19,826 nucleotides of DNA, taken from NCBI GenBank assembly GCA_937983305.1, contig CALKAJ010000244.1, positions 1 through 19,826 of the forward strand, read 5' to 3'. Below the pieces are notes generated by a model. The model did not search any database and was not told where the DNA came from. It worked only from the letters and a program-made list of their open reading frames with translations. The position numbers and the translations under genes are program-made. Below, in pieces: positions 7,894-16,572 of this stretch. Source of the DNA: an uncultured Ignavibacteriota bacterium. Lineage in GTDB: Bacteria; Bacteroidota; Ignavibacteria; Tepidaquicellales; Tepidaquicellaceae. Within the stretch, counting starts at the first letter, position 1, and each line of letters starts with the position of its first letter.

Positions 7894-8935
7894 ACAGTTT
7901 TAGAACCTTAGGAATAATTTTTTCTTCTGTAAACTGATTCATTACATCTTCATTTAAATTAACTGAGCATTTTTTTGCCAAATCTGGATTTTCAATAAAA
8001 AGTTTTATTTTCTCGCTTAGGTTTTTAGCATTTCCTTGTTTAAAAAGTAATCCGTTGTGTCTATCTTTGATTAAACCGTTTATGCCTGAAATATCAGAGC
8101 CAATAAACGGTTTTTTAAACAAACCTGCTTCTAACATAAAAGTTGGGAATGCTTCTATTTTAGATGTGAGAATACAAATATCAGAATCCGAAATGTATTT
8201 CGAAATATCCGGCTGAACAGGTAAAAACCTAATATTAATTGTAAGTTTATCTGCAAGATTCTTTAGTTCGTGTTTTTTTTCTCCTTCTCCAATTAATGTA
8301 ATTAGAATTTTATTTTTATCAGATAAGTAATTTACTGAATATAAAATCAAATCGTAATTCTTATCTTCAACAAATCTGCCTGCACTTAGTATTTTTATAC
8401 TTCCATCTCGAGTGTGAGCATTTTTCAAATTATAATTAGATACACTTATAAAATTAGGAATTAAACTTACTCTTTCTTCTGAAATATTATAATTATTTAT
8501 AAGGTTATCTTTAACTACTTTGCTAACTGCAATTAGATCTTTCGAATAATAATTTAGAAACAACTTTCTTTTTAAAATACTATGCTCCGTTGTAACTGTG
8601 TTAATTTTTAAGTTAGTAAAGAATAAGGTCAATGATACCAGGAAATCTGAAAAACGGTGGTGTGAATGAATAATATTAATATTATTTTTTTTAAAAATAT
8701 CCTTTAAAATAATAATATTTTTAAATATGTGGTGTATTTTTTTTGAAAATAAATTTGGAATTATAATTATTTTTACGAGATAAGAATCAAGCCTTGAGAA
8801 AGAATCGCCTCTATTACTTAAAAATATTACATTATAATCGTTTTGTTCAAAATATTTTATCAATGAAAAAACATGCTTTGATCTGCCGCAGCAATAGTTG
8901 AAATCAGGAGTTACTATTAGAATATTTTTATTCAT
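7880..8935 (-). CDS. GT4 family glycosyltransferase
   Basis: A GT-B fold retaining transferase of about 351 aa. The start at 8935 (MNKNILIVTPDFNYCCGRSK) is preferred because it begins directly with the first beta strand and glycine loop. An upstream ATG at 8983 would add 16 residues that overlap the end of the preceding gene by 41 bp. Visible landmarks are the N-terminal loop CCGRSKHVFSL, IIHSHHRFSDF, TVTTEHS, VSLIPNFIS, and the C-terminal domain ILSAGRFVEDKNYDLIL. The donor-site E-x7-E motif is at E261 and E269 (IEAFPTFMLEAG), followed by GLLFKQGNAKNLS. It probably adds an internal sugar to the lipid-linked glycan in the cytoplasm. Donor and acceptor cannot be told from sequence. It follows the GT9 gene by 7 bp and overlaps the small ORF downstream. 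Confidence 0.9.
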   Translation of the reverse strand: MNKNILIVTPDFNYCCGRSKHVFSLIKYFEQNDYNVIFLSNRGDSFSRLDSYLVKIIIIPNLFSKKIHHIFKNIIILKDIFKKNNINIIHSHHRFSDFLVSLTLFFTNLKINTVTTEHSILKRKLFLNYYSKDLIAVSKVVKDNLINNYNISEERVSLIPNFISVSNYNLKNAHTRDGSIKILSAGRFVEDKNYDLILYSVNYLSDKNKILITLIGEGEKKHELKNLADKLTINIRFLPVQPDISKYISDSDICILTSKIEAFPTFMLEAGLFKKPFIGSDISGINGLIKDRHNGLLFKQGNAKNLSEKIKLFIENPDLAKKCSVNLNEDVMNQFTEEKIIPKVLKLYEKI

Positions 8936-8942
8936 AAATATG

Positions 8943-10022
8943 TTAAATAAGTTTTTTAACCATTTTAAAAACTTCTTCCACACTAATTTCGTTCAAACAT
9001 TTAGGCAATTTATATAAACAATTTAGTTTGCAATTGTAACAATCCATATACTTATTTGCAAATAATATATTAGGATAACCGTACACAGGGAAAAACTTAC
9101 CATAAAATGCTCCCGAAAGAATTACAAGCATCTTTTTGTTCATCCTAAAGGCAATGTGAGAAATACCTGAATCATTACCGATATAAAGACATGAGTTAAA
9201 AATTATTGAGGGGATTCTATCAAGACTATCTATGTTAATAATTATTTTAGAATTATTATTTTTTATTTCTCTAAGTAACTTTCCGGAATGTTGAGAGCCG
9301 GTAATAACAATTTTATAATTATGTGACAACTTTTCACATAATAATTTATATTTATCAATTCCCCAGTCTTTTAATTCATTGGATGTGAAAGGAGAAATCA
9401 ATATATAATCTTTTTCTTTTTCCGAAATCACAGTGAATGTTTTAATATTTTTTGTACTAACTTCTTTTTTTCCGGTTAATAACTGTAACAACATTAAATG
9501 TTTTTCGTATTCATTTCTTTTTTCATTAAAAAGAATAAAATCGTATTTTTTATCAAAATAATTTTTAATTTTAACATTACAATGATATGAATCTTTTGTT
9601 ATAGTATACTTATTTATTGAGTTGGGAATTAAACAAAATTCATCGTTGCTATATCCTCTGCCTGGCGATAAATTATAAATATTTTTTATCTTCAATGCAT
9701 TTAATACTCTTAACATTTTAATTTTATAAAATATATTCCATCGATAAAGATTAACATTTAATCCAATGATATTAATTTTTCCGTTATATCCTGAGAACAG
9801 ATTTTTGTATTCTGAATTGATTATGAAATAAATATTCTTTGAAGTCAATGTATCATCATTTTCCAATATCAAAGAAGAAACCACTACATCTCCCAATTGC
9901 GATAAATTCACAAAAACAAAAGAATTGCTTTTCTCTTGATTTTCTTTTGATAAATATTTCTCTAAAATAGTAAATATCATTATTTGAATTCTCGACTTAA
10001 TATACATCATAAAACTCTTCAT
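8943..10022 (-). CDS. GT9 (heptosyltransferase-like) glycosyltransferase
   Basis: A 359-aa protein with the GT9 pattern: N-terminal VFVNLSQLGDVVVSSLIL (the region where heptosyltransferases have RxGDxxxTxP), the central ILISPFTSNELKDWGIDKYKLL (the S/T-rich, K-W motif of the C-terminal domain), IVITGS, and YIGNDSGISHIAF with G282 and D284, the ADP-sugar-binding loop. A Cys-rich tail C..C....C......C, common in this family, is near the end (about residues 338-352). Classical members add heptoses to the LPS inner core. Here it sits among O-chain type genes, so it may act on another sugar. The start is 2 bp after the GT2 stop, with no obvious Shine-Dalgarno, consistent with an operon and reinitiation. 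Confidence 0.87.
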   Translation of the reverse strand: MKSFMMYIKSRIQIMIFTILEKYLSKENQEKSNSFVFVNLSQLGDVVVSSLILENDDTLTSKNIYFIINSEYKNLFSGYNGKINIIGLNVNLYRWNIFYKIKMLRVLNALKIKNIYNLSPGRGYSNDEFCLIPNSINKYTITKDSYHCNVKIKNYFDKKYDFILFNEKRNEYEKHLMLLQLLTGKKEVSTKNIKTFTVISEKEKDYILISPFTSNELKDWGIDKYKLLCEKLSHNYKIVITGSQHSGKLLREIKNNNSKIIINIDSLDRIPSIIFNSCLYIGNDSGISHIAFRMNKKMLVILSGAFYGKFFPVYGYPNILFANKYMDCYNCKLNCLYKLPKCLNEISVEEVFKMVKKLI

Positions 10023-10024
10023 AC

Positions 10025-10978
10025 TTATATTCCAATTGTTTTTATGCGGAGTACTTTTTTTGTCAAATAAACCATTTTCTTTAAATATAAATTTTTTCTC
10101 AAATAATTAATCTTATTTCCGAATAATAATAAAGGAAGTAGAAATTTTAAGACTTTAAAAGAATAAGGTTTTTTAAAAAATGATTTTAATAAATATTTTT
10201 GGGCACTTTCAATGGAGCCATTGTAATACTCATGAGCTCCCATTAAAAAATACTTCTCCCATTCAAATATTTTACTTTTATTCTCATATTTCTGATTAAT
10301 ATAATAGAAAGATAAGCCTTTATAAATACCTTCTGTTTTTTTTACTTTGTTTAAATCATTTTTATAGATACGATAAAAGTATAAAAATTTTTGTATGTTG
10401 TGCGCACAGTACCCTTTTTGAAATAGTTTAAAGAATAAATCAATATCTTCCGCCCTACTAATATTTTCATCATACCCCCCTATATCTTCAAATATTTTTT
10501 TGTAAGTTAAAATGGTTGAATGCAGTATAGTCGAAAGTACTGGCATCCAAAATTCTATTTCGTTTTGATTTTCAGGCAATTTACGTCTCATAACATAATC
10601 GCCCGCTTCGTTGATAAAAGAAAAATTTGTTCCAATTAAATCGAAATTATTATTATTAGTTAAGAAAGAAACCTGTTCAGAGATTCTTTGAGGATGACAT
10701 ATATCATCTGCATCCATTCTGGCAATTAGTAAACCTTTCGCTTTGGATATCCCATAATTAAGTTGTTTTGAAATATTCTTATTGTTTGTTCTATAATGTT
10801 TTATTTTATTGGAATCAAACATTTCTATTATCCTTGTTGTATTATCATCAGAATCATCAACAACTATCAACTCGAAATTATCATAAGTTTGGCTCAAAAT
10901 ACTTTCAATTGAAAACTTAACATATTTTTCGGCATTAAAAACTGGTAGTATTATTGATACAAGTGGATTTCTATTCAT
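10025..10978 (-). CDS. GT2 family glycosyltransferase
   Basis: A 317-aa inverting GT-A transferase. It begins with PLVSIILPVFNAEKYVKFSI (residues 5-24) and continues with SILSQTYDNFELIVVDDSDD, where D41-D42 bind the nucleotide, then the metal-binding D89-A-D91 in IARMDADDICHP, EFWMPVLSTILHSTIL, and the acceptor-side IGGYDENISRAEDIDLFFKL with the catalytic-type ED. The C-terminal 80 residues are basic and moderately hydrophobic, suggesting peripheral membrane binding. This is the first gene of the densely packed block GT2-GT9-GT4-ORF-GT26-GT-C. A 209-bp non-coding gap precedes it and probably holds the promoter. The G6 run at 10485-10490 encodes the conserved GGY motif. Confidence 0.93.
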   Translation of the reverse strand: MNRNPLVSIILPVFNAEKYVKFSIESILSQTYDNFELIVVDDSDDNTTRIIEMFDSNKIKHYRTNNKNISKQLNYGISKAKGLLIARMDADDICHPQRISEQVSFLTNNNNFDLIGTNFSFINEAGDYVMRRKLPENQNEIEFWMPVLSTILHSTILTYKKIFEDIGGYDENISRAEDIDLFFKLFQKGYCAHNIQKFLYFYRIYKNDLNKVKKTEGIYKGLSFYYINQKYENKSKIFEWEKYFLMGAHEYYNGSIESAQKYLLKSFFKKPYSFKVLKFLLPLLLFGNKINYLRKNLYLKKMVYLTKKVLRIKTIGI

Positions 10979-11187
10979 ACTTTGAAAAGATAAAAAATAT
11001 TACAAAATCAAACATTGGTAAAGTTAATCAATCTAAAAAAAAAAAGGAATATATAAGTTAAATAGTGTTGTTTTTAGTTTAATATAAAAGTATGTGTTAT
11101 TTGCTAATATGATAAGTTTAAATTTGATTTATAAAGAACAAAGTAGTATAACGCGGGTAAATTCAATACCCTATCAAAAATTCAGAT
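10979..11187 (-). promoter_or_regulatory. Non-coding leader between two glycan transcription blocks, with a T11 tract
   Basis: This 209-bp gap is the largest break between 14266 and 5420, so a promoter for the GT2-headed block is likely. A run of eleven A on the plus strand (T on the coding strand) at 11035-11045 lies about 57-67 nt upstream of the GT2 start. A weak 5-bp inverted repeat (GGGTA/TACCC, 11155-11171) follows the GT4 stop but has no U run after it. I could not recognise a confident -10/-35 or a Bacteroidota -7/-33 promoter. Confidence 0.3.
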
Positions 11188-12312
11188 TTAAAACTTTAAA
11201 TATTCCTCGTATATATTTTTATAATATTTTTCATAGACTATTTCCCATCTCAAATCTTTGTAAATTTTTTGTGCATTATTAGAAATATCGCTTAACATCT
11301 TCCTGTTTTCATTTAGTTGAGATAAAATTATCACCAACTTTTCACTTTCTCCATAATTATATGTAAACCCATTGATTCCACTATTTATATATTCAGAAAT
11401 CCCTGTCTCATTTGTAACCACCGGAACTAAACCAGAAGACATTGCTTCAGCTACTGCTATATTAAAACTATCATAAGAACTGGCAGTTATAATTATATCT
11501 TTATCTTTGTAAAAATCACTTAATGAAGTTGCTGACATAAATTGTGTTTTGAATAATTTCACATATTTATTATTAATTTCTATATTTATATTACTTGTTT
11601 CGTTACAGTTAATAATATATAAAATTACATTAAAATTTATCATTTTTATAGAGTCTAACAAAAACAGTAAACCTTTTTTTTCTTTATACAATAGGTTTGC
11701 CACAAAAACCAATGACAATATATTAGAATGCTTTTTTTTGCAACACTCTCTTTTGAAAAACGAGTCTATACCGTTTGCAATTTTATGAATTTTTTCCTGC
11801 TTAATATTAGTATACTTTATTAATAAATTATTATACAAAGCAGAAAGTGATAATACTATATCAGCTTTCTTGAATATAAGATTTTCTATAAAATTATTTT
11901 TATATTGTGTAATTCTTCCGTTTATATTAATACTTTTATCCTCATGCGAGCTAATTCCATGCACATTATATATTAATTTATATTTAATAAAGCACTTTAA
12001 TATTATCAGAAAGAGTGTATATCTCCTAAAAATAATTATGTGAACGATTTTAGGTTTATATTTAATAAAACGAAATATTAGCCTAATAATACCAACGCGA
12101 TAGATACTATTTTGGGAATCAACTATTTTAAATGCAAACAATTTTTTAAAATAACTGTATTTTGCACCGTTCTGAAAATACTCCCAAAACTCACAGTTGT
12201 GTTTTTTATTTGCAATATCATAAATTCTTCTTGCAACTTTTTCAGGACCGGTAAATCTATCAGTAACATTATATTCACCTAAGAACACAATGTCTAACTT
12301 CGCTTTATTCAT
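11188..12312 (-). CDS. GT4-like glycosyltransferase, variant active-site motif
   Basis: A 374-aa GT-B protein. The N-terminal domain starts LDIVFLGEYNVTDRFTGPEKVARRIYDIA, with the expected glycine loop (TGPEKV) after the first strand, then KIVHIIIF, LIYNVHGISSHEDKSI and ADIVLSLSALYNNLLIKY. The C-terminal domain has IHKIANGIDSFF, LVFVANLLYKEKKGLLFLL, and the donor-binding region ITASSYDSFNIAVAEAMSSG. In the E-x7-E position the first acidic residue is D281 and the second is E289, a conservative change seen in some GT4 proteins. The HG in NVHGIS and the NETG loop fit the fold. It follows the methyltransferase by 20 bp and ends before the 209-bp gap, so it is probably the last gene of the flippase-methyltransferase-GT4 block. 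Substrates are unknown. Confidence 0.85.
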   Translation of the reverse strand: MNKAKLDIVFLGEYNVTDRFTGPEKVARRIYDIANKKHNCEFWEYFQNGAKYSYFKKLFAFKIVDSQNSIYRVGIIRLIFRFIKYKPKIVHIIIFRRYTLFLIILKCFIKYKLIYNVHGISSHEDKSININGRITQYKNNFIENLIFKKADIVLSLSALYNNLLIKYTNIKQEKIHKIANGIDSFFKRECCKKKHSNILSLVFVANLLYKEKKGLLFLLDSIKMINFNVILYIINCNETSNINIEINNKYVKLFKTQFMSATSLSDFYKDKDIIITASSYDSFNIAVAEAMSSGLVPVVTNETGISEYINSGINGFTYNYGESEKLVIILSQLNENRKMLSDISNNAQKIYKDLRWEIVYEKYYKNIYEEYLKF

Positions 12313-12332
12313 CTGAATTCGACAGGTAATAA

Positions 12333-13022
12333 TTATTTATTGCTGTGTTTTTTCTTTTCATCATAATTATTTACTATTTTTCTAATGTTTAGATAATTAT
12401 TTGCAAAAGCTTTAATTTTATAATATTTTCCATATCGTTTTTTAATATTATACTCGATATTCTCGAATTTATTTGAAATTAAGACTACAGCAAATTTCCT
12501 ATATAAGAAGTCCCTAAATACTCTTATTATTTGAGGTTTAAATTCTTTAAAATCTTTGAGATACCAAATGCTTAAATGTTCTTCGTAAATATTATTATTT
12601 TTTTTAGATTGTTCCCAGCCATTCCCAAGTGGTATATTTATCATTAAATAAGTACTCTTTTCAAAGCAAAGTGAAATAAATTCTTTCCCTCTGCTCTTCT
12701 CAAAGTGCTCAATTACATCACCGCATATAATTAAATCGTAATTTGTTTTTAGATTCTTAATAAAATCGAATGCTTCGTGTATATACATGTTATCGTAGAA
12801 ATGTTTATGATATTCCTTAATATAACTCTGGAATACTTCTATTCCGTCAATTTTCCTTTTCCATTTACCCGAATAATTTCCTTCATCCCATATTTCAAGA
12901 AATTCACGGCAAAGAATTCCCCATCTTCCGAAACCAACTCCGATATCTAAAACTGATTTCGGATTAATCTTCCTTATAAGGTCAATGTTATACGAAATGT
13001 TTTGCCAGTTTGAAGTACCCAT
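12333..13022 (-). CDS. Class I SAM-dependent methyltransferase
   Basis: A 229-aa Rossmann-fold methyltransferase. Motif I is SVLDIGVGFGRWG (D26, G28, G30, G32), which binds S-adenosylmethionine. IDGIEVF provides the acidic end of strand 2, YDLIICGDVIEHFEKS is the motif at strand 4, and YLMINIPLGNGWEQS follows at strand 5. The C-terminal 30 residues are very basic (KKRYGKYYKIKAF and DEKKKHSNK). It lies in a glycan locus, so O-methylation of a sugar or capping of the chain end is a reasonable guess, but glycan, lipid or protein targets cannot be separated from sequence. Its ATG overlaps the flippase stop in a TAATG junction, which implies translational coupling. Confidence 0.88.
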   Translation of the reverse strand: MGTSNWQNISYNIDLIRKINPKSVLDIGVGFGRWGILCREFLEIWDEGNYSGKWKRKIDGIEVFQSYIKEYHKHFYDNMYIHEAFDFIKNLKTNYDLIICGDVIEHFEKSRGKEFISLCFEKSTYLMINIPLGNGWEQSKKNNNIYEEHLSIWYLKDFKEFKPQIIRVFRDFLYRKFAVVLISNKFENIEYNIKKRYGKYYKIKAFANNYLNIRKIVNNYDEKKKHSNK

Positions 13023-14266
13023 TATTTTTTCAATTTATTTTTTAAGTAGATAACACCGCCTGCTAATATAAGAAATTCTGTTACAATAGTTGCAATGACA
13101 CTTATTATAATTCCATAATAATTTAAAAATAATATATTTAATATAATATTAACTAAAAGCCCAATTAAAGTGATTATCATATTTGCTTTGAACATACCGA
13201 AAGAATTTAGTAAAACTCCTGTTAAATTATTTAGCCCTAATAATATTATAGCAGGTGATAGCCATTTAATAATAAATATCGAATTTTCGTACTTTTTACC
13301 ATATAAGATATTTATTATAATATCAGGAAACAGAAATAAAATAAAAAATATTGGTACGGTTATTATCATTATAATGGTTGCATATTTCTTAATGAACAAT
13401 TTAATGCCTTTTTTGCTATTGCAAAGGTATGATGCTTTTGTTAATCCTCCCACTAAAAGAAATGCAAACGCAATAGAAGAAGATTTAAAAACTCCGTATC
13501 CTACCGAATAATAACTCAATTCAGCGTAATTTATAATTTTAGAAATTATTAAAACATCAATTTTATCATACAGAAAATTAAACACAACAGCAAAATATAA
13601 AGGCAGAGTCACCTTGAGCAGCTTAATTACATTCCGGGATTGAATTTTTGAAGATTGAATATTTTTAAGTTCTTTTTCGGATGAAATATACTGCAAAGTG
13701 AAATGCAAGATACCTGAAATAAGAATAGGAATTAACAGATAAACAGGAGATTTAATATTTAATATCAGAACAAGTAATAGCAGGCAAATCGCAAAAATCC
13801 TCGAAAATAATATTATTAAAAAAATTAATTTGTATTTTTTTATACCCGATAGGTATCCGAATGGAGTTGCTGAAGCAAATGAAATAAAAACAGTCAATGC
13901 AATAATCAAAACTAAAATAAACTCGATATTACCGAATAGTAAGTTGGCAAAAAATATTACGGACGGCAAATACACCAAAAAAGACAACAAATTCAGAAAA
14001 AGTGAAGTATTATATACTTCTTTAATTTTGCTATTTCTCTGTGCAGCTAATCTTTGCAGATAAATCGGTAAACCAAAATTAAAAACTACAGCCAATGAAT
14101 TACTCAATGTAAAAACAGTTATGATTTTTCCGTAATCATAGTTTGGCAACGTCCTTGCAACAATTAAGAAAATCAGAAAGAAAGAAATCTTTTCAACGGC
14201 ATTTTGGAATAAAATGAATTTACTCTCATTTGCCTCTTTTAATAAAGTCTTTGGATTACATGCCAA
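13022..14266 (-). CDS. Wzx-type oligosaccharide flippase
   Basis: A 414-aa polytopic membrane protein with about 12 hydrophobic segments and the pattern of the Polysacc_synt/MVF superfamily: the N-terminal ILFQNAVEKISFFLIFLIVARTLPNYDYGKIITVFTLS (Y-D-Y-G-K after the first helix), NFGLPIYLQRLAAQR, a central KVTLPLYFAVVFNFLYDKIDVLIIS, and YYSVGYGVFKSS. The YDKIDVLIIS segment with buried charge is characteristic of the seventh helix region. It should flip the undecaprenyl-diphosphate-linked repeat unit to the periplasm for polymerisation or ligation. The gene overlaps the methyltransferase by one base and is preceded by 536 bp without a convincing gene, so it likely starts a transcription unit. 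A start at a later codon cannot be excluded, because the first 17 residues are polar. Confidence 0.9.
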   Translation of the reverse strand: MACNPKTLLKEANESKFILFQNAVEKISFFLIFLIVARTLPNYDYGKIITVFTLSNSLAVVFNFGLPIYLQRLAAQRNSKIKEVYNTSLFLNLLSFLVYLPSVIFFANLLFGNIEFILVLIIALTVFISFASATPFGYLSGIKKYKLIFLIILFSRIFAICLLLLVLILNIKSPVYLLIPILISGILHFTLQYISSEKELKNIQSSKIQSRNVIKLLKVTLPLYFAVVFNFLYDKIDVLIISKIINYAELSYYSVGYGVFKSSSIAFAFLLVGGLTKASYLCNSKKGIKLFIKKYATIIMIITVPIFFILFLFPDIIINILYGKKYENSIFIIKWLSPAIILLGLNNLTGVLLNSFGMFKANMIITLIGLLVNIILNILFLNYYGIIISVIATIVTEFLILAGGVIYLKNKLKK

Positions 14267-14802
14267 AATAGTTTTTTAATTATAATAAGGCATAAATATA
14301 AATATGCTATATGTATAAAAATAGACAAAAATTCTGATTATTTAATTATATAGAGTTTTAATGAGTGTGTACATTTCAAAATACAGTTAGTTTGTAAAGA
14401 ACCTATTTTATGATTTTTAGATTCAACCATTAAAAAAGAGTAATATAATTTTTTATTTAAATTCATAAATCTCAGTTGTAAATATTTAGATATTTAATCT
14501 TTAATAAGAACTGATAAATGGGAAATAATAAATATCCAATTTCCATCAGCCATAGATCGTTTTAAGGGATATCTTTATAAGCAGATACTATATTATTCTT
14601 TACACGCCCATCAAGTTCTATACTTTTTCTTTATCAAGGGAAAGATACTCTTTCATAATTCGAGTTCTATTGAATATATTCCGTATAACAATTTATGTTT
14701 TTAAATAAAGAAGTTTTTTATTCTTATATTTTTTAGCATAGCTTAAAACCAAATCTTTTTCATTGAAGCGACTTGGATAACAAGTAGTGATTTCGATTTA
14801 AA
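14267..14802. other. 536-bp AT-rich gap without a recognisable gene
   Basis: Between the 563-aa membrane transferase and the flippase I find no convincing ORF on either strand; stops interrupt all frames at short intervals. On the minus strand around 14500-14640 two adjoining frames give short open stretches that look faintly protein-like (SIELDGRVKNNIVSAYKDIP, then a stop, then DLWLMEIGYLL). A decayed gene is possible but not supported by any recognised family. The region probably also holds the flippase promoter. No tRNA, terminator hairpin or direct repeat was evident by eye. Confidence 0.5.
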
Positions 14803-16494
14803 CTACATATCATTTTCAATATAACTAATAAAGCTATCATAATCTTCTATTACAATATTACCATTTTTATAATACACAATTAACATTTCTTTTTTCAATT
14901 CTTTATTAATTTTAATTTTTATTTTTTTACATCGCTTTTTCCTAATCTCATCAAACAGTAAACATTCTTCTGCATAAATTGAATCTTTAAAATACTTAAA
15001 AACTTTAATTTGCGGCAAAACATTTAATTGTTTTTCGTAATCAATTACAGAATAGTCATTCTTAATGCCAATTATTAAAGAATTATCTTTATGGTTAAAG
15101 TTATATTTTAATAAGGACTTATACTCTTCGTCGTAAACTGATATTAATAAATAAAAAGGTGCAATAACATTATTACTTCTGTTTTCTAACCAAGTGTTTG
15201 AAATCATGCCTATTAATTGATTTTTATTGATGTATACATGAAATAGACCTATTCTTTCAATTACCGTTAGGTCAAGAATTTTCTTATTCATGAGTTTATC
15301 TTTATTATTTTCCACAAACAATTTATTTTCAATATAGTAATTTTTAATAGTAATAATCTTTCCATAATTGTAATATTGCCCAATACTTATTAATGCTAAA
15401 TAAACAATAGTTATAGTTTTTAAAAATAATTTTCTACTAATCCACAGTCCATCAAATAATGTTAATACAAAAAGGAATATCGGTAATATTATATACAACA
15501 ATCTGGGTGAAAATAAAATATTTGAATTTAATATAATTATTGAAAAGAAAAAAAGAACGATATAGAATATTCTAATTTTTAGGTCTCTTTTCTCTTTAAA
15601 ATAAATTATTGATAATAACAGTATAAAGGTTATTAATAATATTGTTAATACTGCAAAGAAATAACTTGAATATGTATAAGCTCCAACATAATCTAAAAAA
15701 TCAACCGGAAAAATAATCTGCCATATCAGTGAAAGCGAATTTCTAATATTTATAGTAAAAGTTAAATTATTTGTTAAAATTGAACCAAACGTAATAATTT
15801 TATAAATAAAATAAATAATAATCATCAAGACATACATTATATGATTTCTAAGTATTCGTTTATTAAAATTATTATTAAAATAATATACGAAATCAATCAA
15901 TATAAAATAACAAATAATTAATAAAGCTGTTTCTTTTGCCATTAACGCAATAACAAAAAAGAATAAAGAAACAATTAACTGAATAATTTTATTTTCAAAG
16001 TCATATTTAATCCCAAAAAGGACAGAAAGCAACCCAAACAGTGTTGCTAATATATCATGAATTTCGGAAACCCAAAAAACATTTAATTGGTTATTTGGTA
16101 AGATTAAAAAAATCAAAGATATATAATAAATTATATTTTCATTACTAATTAATTTCCTTCTATATTGATATTTTAATATACGTAACAAAATATAAGCATT
16201 AATAAAATGCAATGTTATATTTAATAAATAATATACTAACGGATAAAAGCCAAATATGTTTTTCGTCAAGTAAATGACAAACACACTAATGGGTCTGAAA
16301 TATCCTTGCCCTCCATTTAACCAATCACCCAGCGGGAAAGGGGTATTATTTATGTTGATTAGAATATCGAGATCGTCTGAATTAAAGAGTAAATTGTTAG
16401 CTAGATATACATAGTACACGAATAGAGATATTGCTGCAAAACAAGAGGTGATTTTTAAGTAATTTTTTTTGATGTACTTGTTAAATATATTCAT
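14803..16494 (-). CDS. GT-C-like integral membrane glycosyltransferase (563 aa)
   Basis: A polytopic membrane protein whose layout matches the 509-aa protein at the other end of the cluster. After a first helix it has SDD (D40-D41) in the first periplasmic loop, GYFRP at 64-68 (the Y-R-P motif of TMTC/PMT-like proteins), VYYLLNITLHFINAYILLRIL (N..LH..NA), VFWVSEIHDILATLFGLLSVLFG, and FVIALMAKETALLIICYFIL (the K-E-T motif). This is the GT-C arrangement of polyprenyl-phosphate-sugar dependent enzymes, with the loop acidic pair as probable catalytic residues. The C-terminal 170 residues are largely soluble and Lys-rich, probably periplasmic. The start at 16494 diverges from the ligase gene across only 78 bp. 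It may decorate the glycan or a protein outside the membrane; the substrate is unknown. Confidence 0.72.
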   Translation of the reverse strand: MNIFNKYIKKNYLKITSCFAAISLFVYYVYLANNLLFNSDDLDILININNTPFPLGDWLNGGQGYFRPISVFVIYLTKNIFGFYPLVYYLLNITLHFINAYILLRILKYQYRRKLISNENIIYYISLIFLILPNNQLNVFWVSEIHDILATLFGLLSVLFGIKYDFENKIIQLIVSLFFFVIALMAKETALLIICYFILIDFVYYFNNNFNKRILRNHIMYVLMIIIYFIYKIITFGSILTNNLTFTINIRNSLSLIWQIIFPVDFLDYVGAYTYSSYFFAVLTILLITFILLLSIIYFKEKRDLKIRIFYIVLFFFSIIILNSNILFSPRLLYIILPIFLFVLTLFDGLWISRKLFLKTITIVYLALISIGQYYNYGKIITIKNYYIENKLFVENNKDKLMNKKILDLTVIERIGLFHVYINKNQLIGMISNTWLENRSNNVIAPFYLLISVYDEEYKSLLKYNFNHKDNSLIIGIKNDYSVIDYEKQLNVLPQIKVFKYFKDSIYAEECLLFDEIRKKRCKKIKIKINKELKKEMLIVYYKNGNIVIEDYDSFISYIENDM

Positions 16495-16572
16495 AAACTA
16501 ACATATTAGGATACAAAATAGAGAAAATATTAATTTTTAACACTAACTTTATAGAATAATATATCTATTTCT
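16495..16572. promoter_or_regulatory. Divergent intergenic region
   Basis: Seventy-eight very AT-rich bases separate the minus-strand glycan genes from the plus-strand ligase gene. Promoters for both directions must lie here or inside the adjacent genes. AT-rich boxes such as TATAGAAT (around 16551-16558) are present, but I could not pair them with a properly spaced upstream element, so no promoter position is claimed. Confidence 0.35.

Noticed and set aside
8936..8983. Upstream ATG start for the GT4 gene (extra 16 residues)
   Set aside because: The extension is basic/aromatic low complexity, overlaps the previous gene by 41 bp, and the next ATG sits right at the first beta strand.
8943..9010. 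Cys-rich tail of the GT9 protein as a novel metal site
   Set aside because: C..C....C......C tails are a usual feature of many GT9 heptosyltransferase-like proteins.
10485..10490. G6 run in the GT2 gene as a second phase-variation tract
   Set aside because: It encodes the conserved GGY motif and six bases is too short to expect frequent slippage.
11155..11171. GGGTA/TACCC inverted repeat after the GT4 stop as a terminator
   Set aside because: Only a 5-bp stem with a 7-nt loop and no T run follows on the coding strand.
11094..11282. Plus-strand 62-aa ORF crossing the GT2/GT4 gap
   Set aside because: Its 3' half is antisense to the end of the GT4 gene and the product has no recognisable features.
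13170..13511. 113-codon plus-strand ORF
   Set aside because: Lies wholly inside the flippase gene on the other strand; lysine/isoleucine-rich low-complexity product and no family features.
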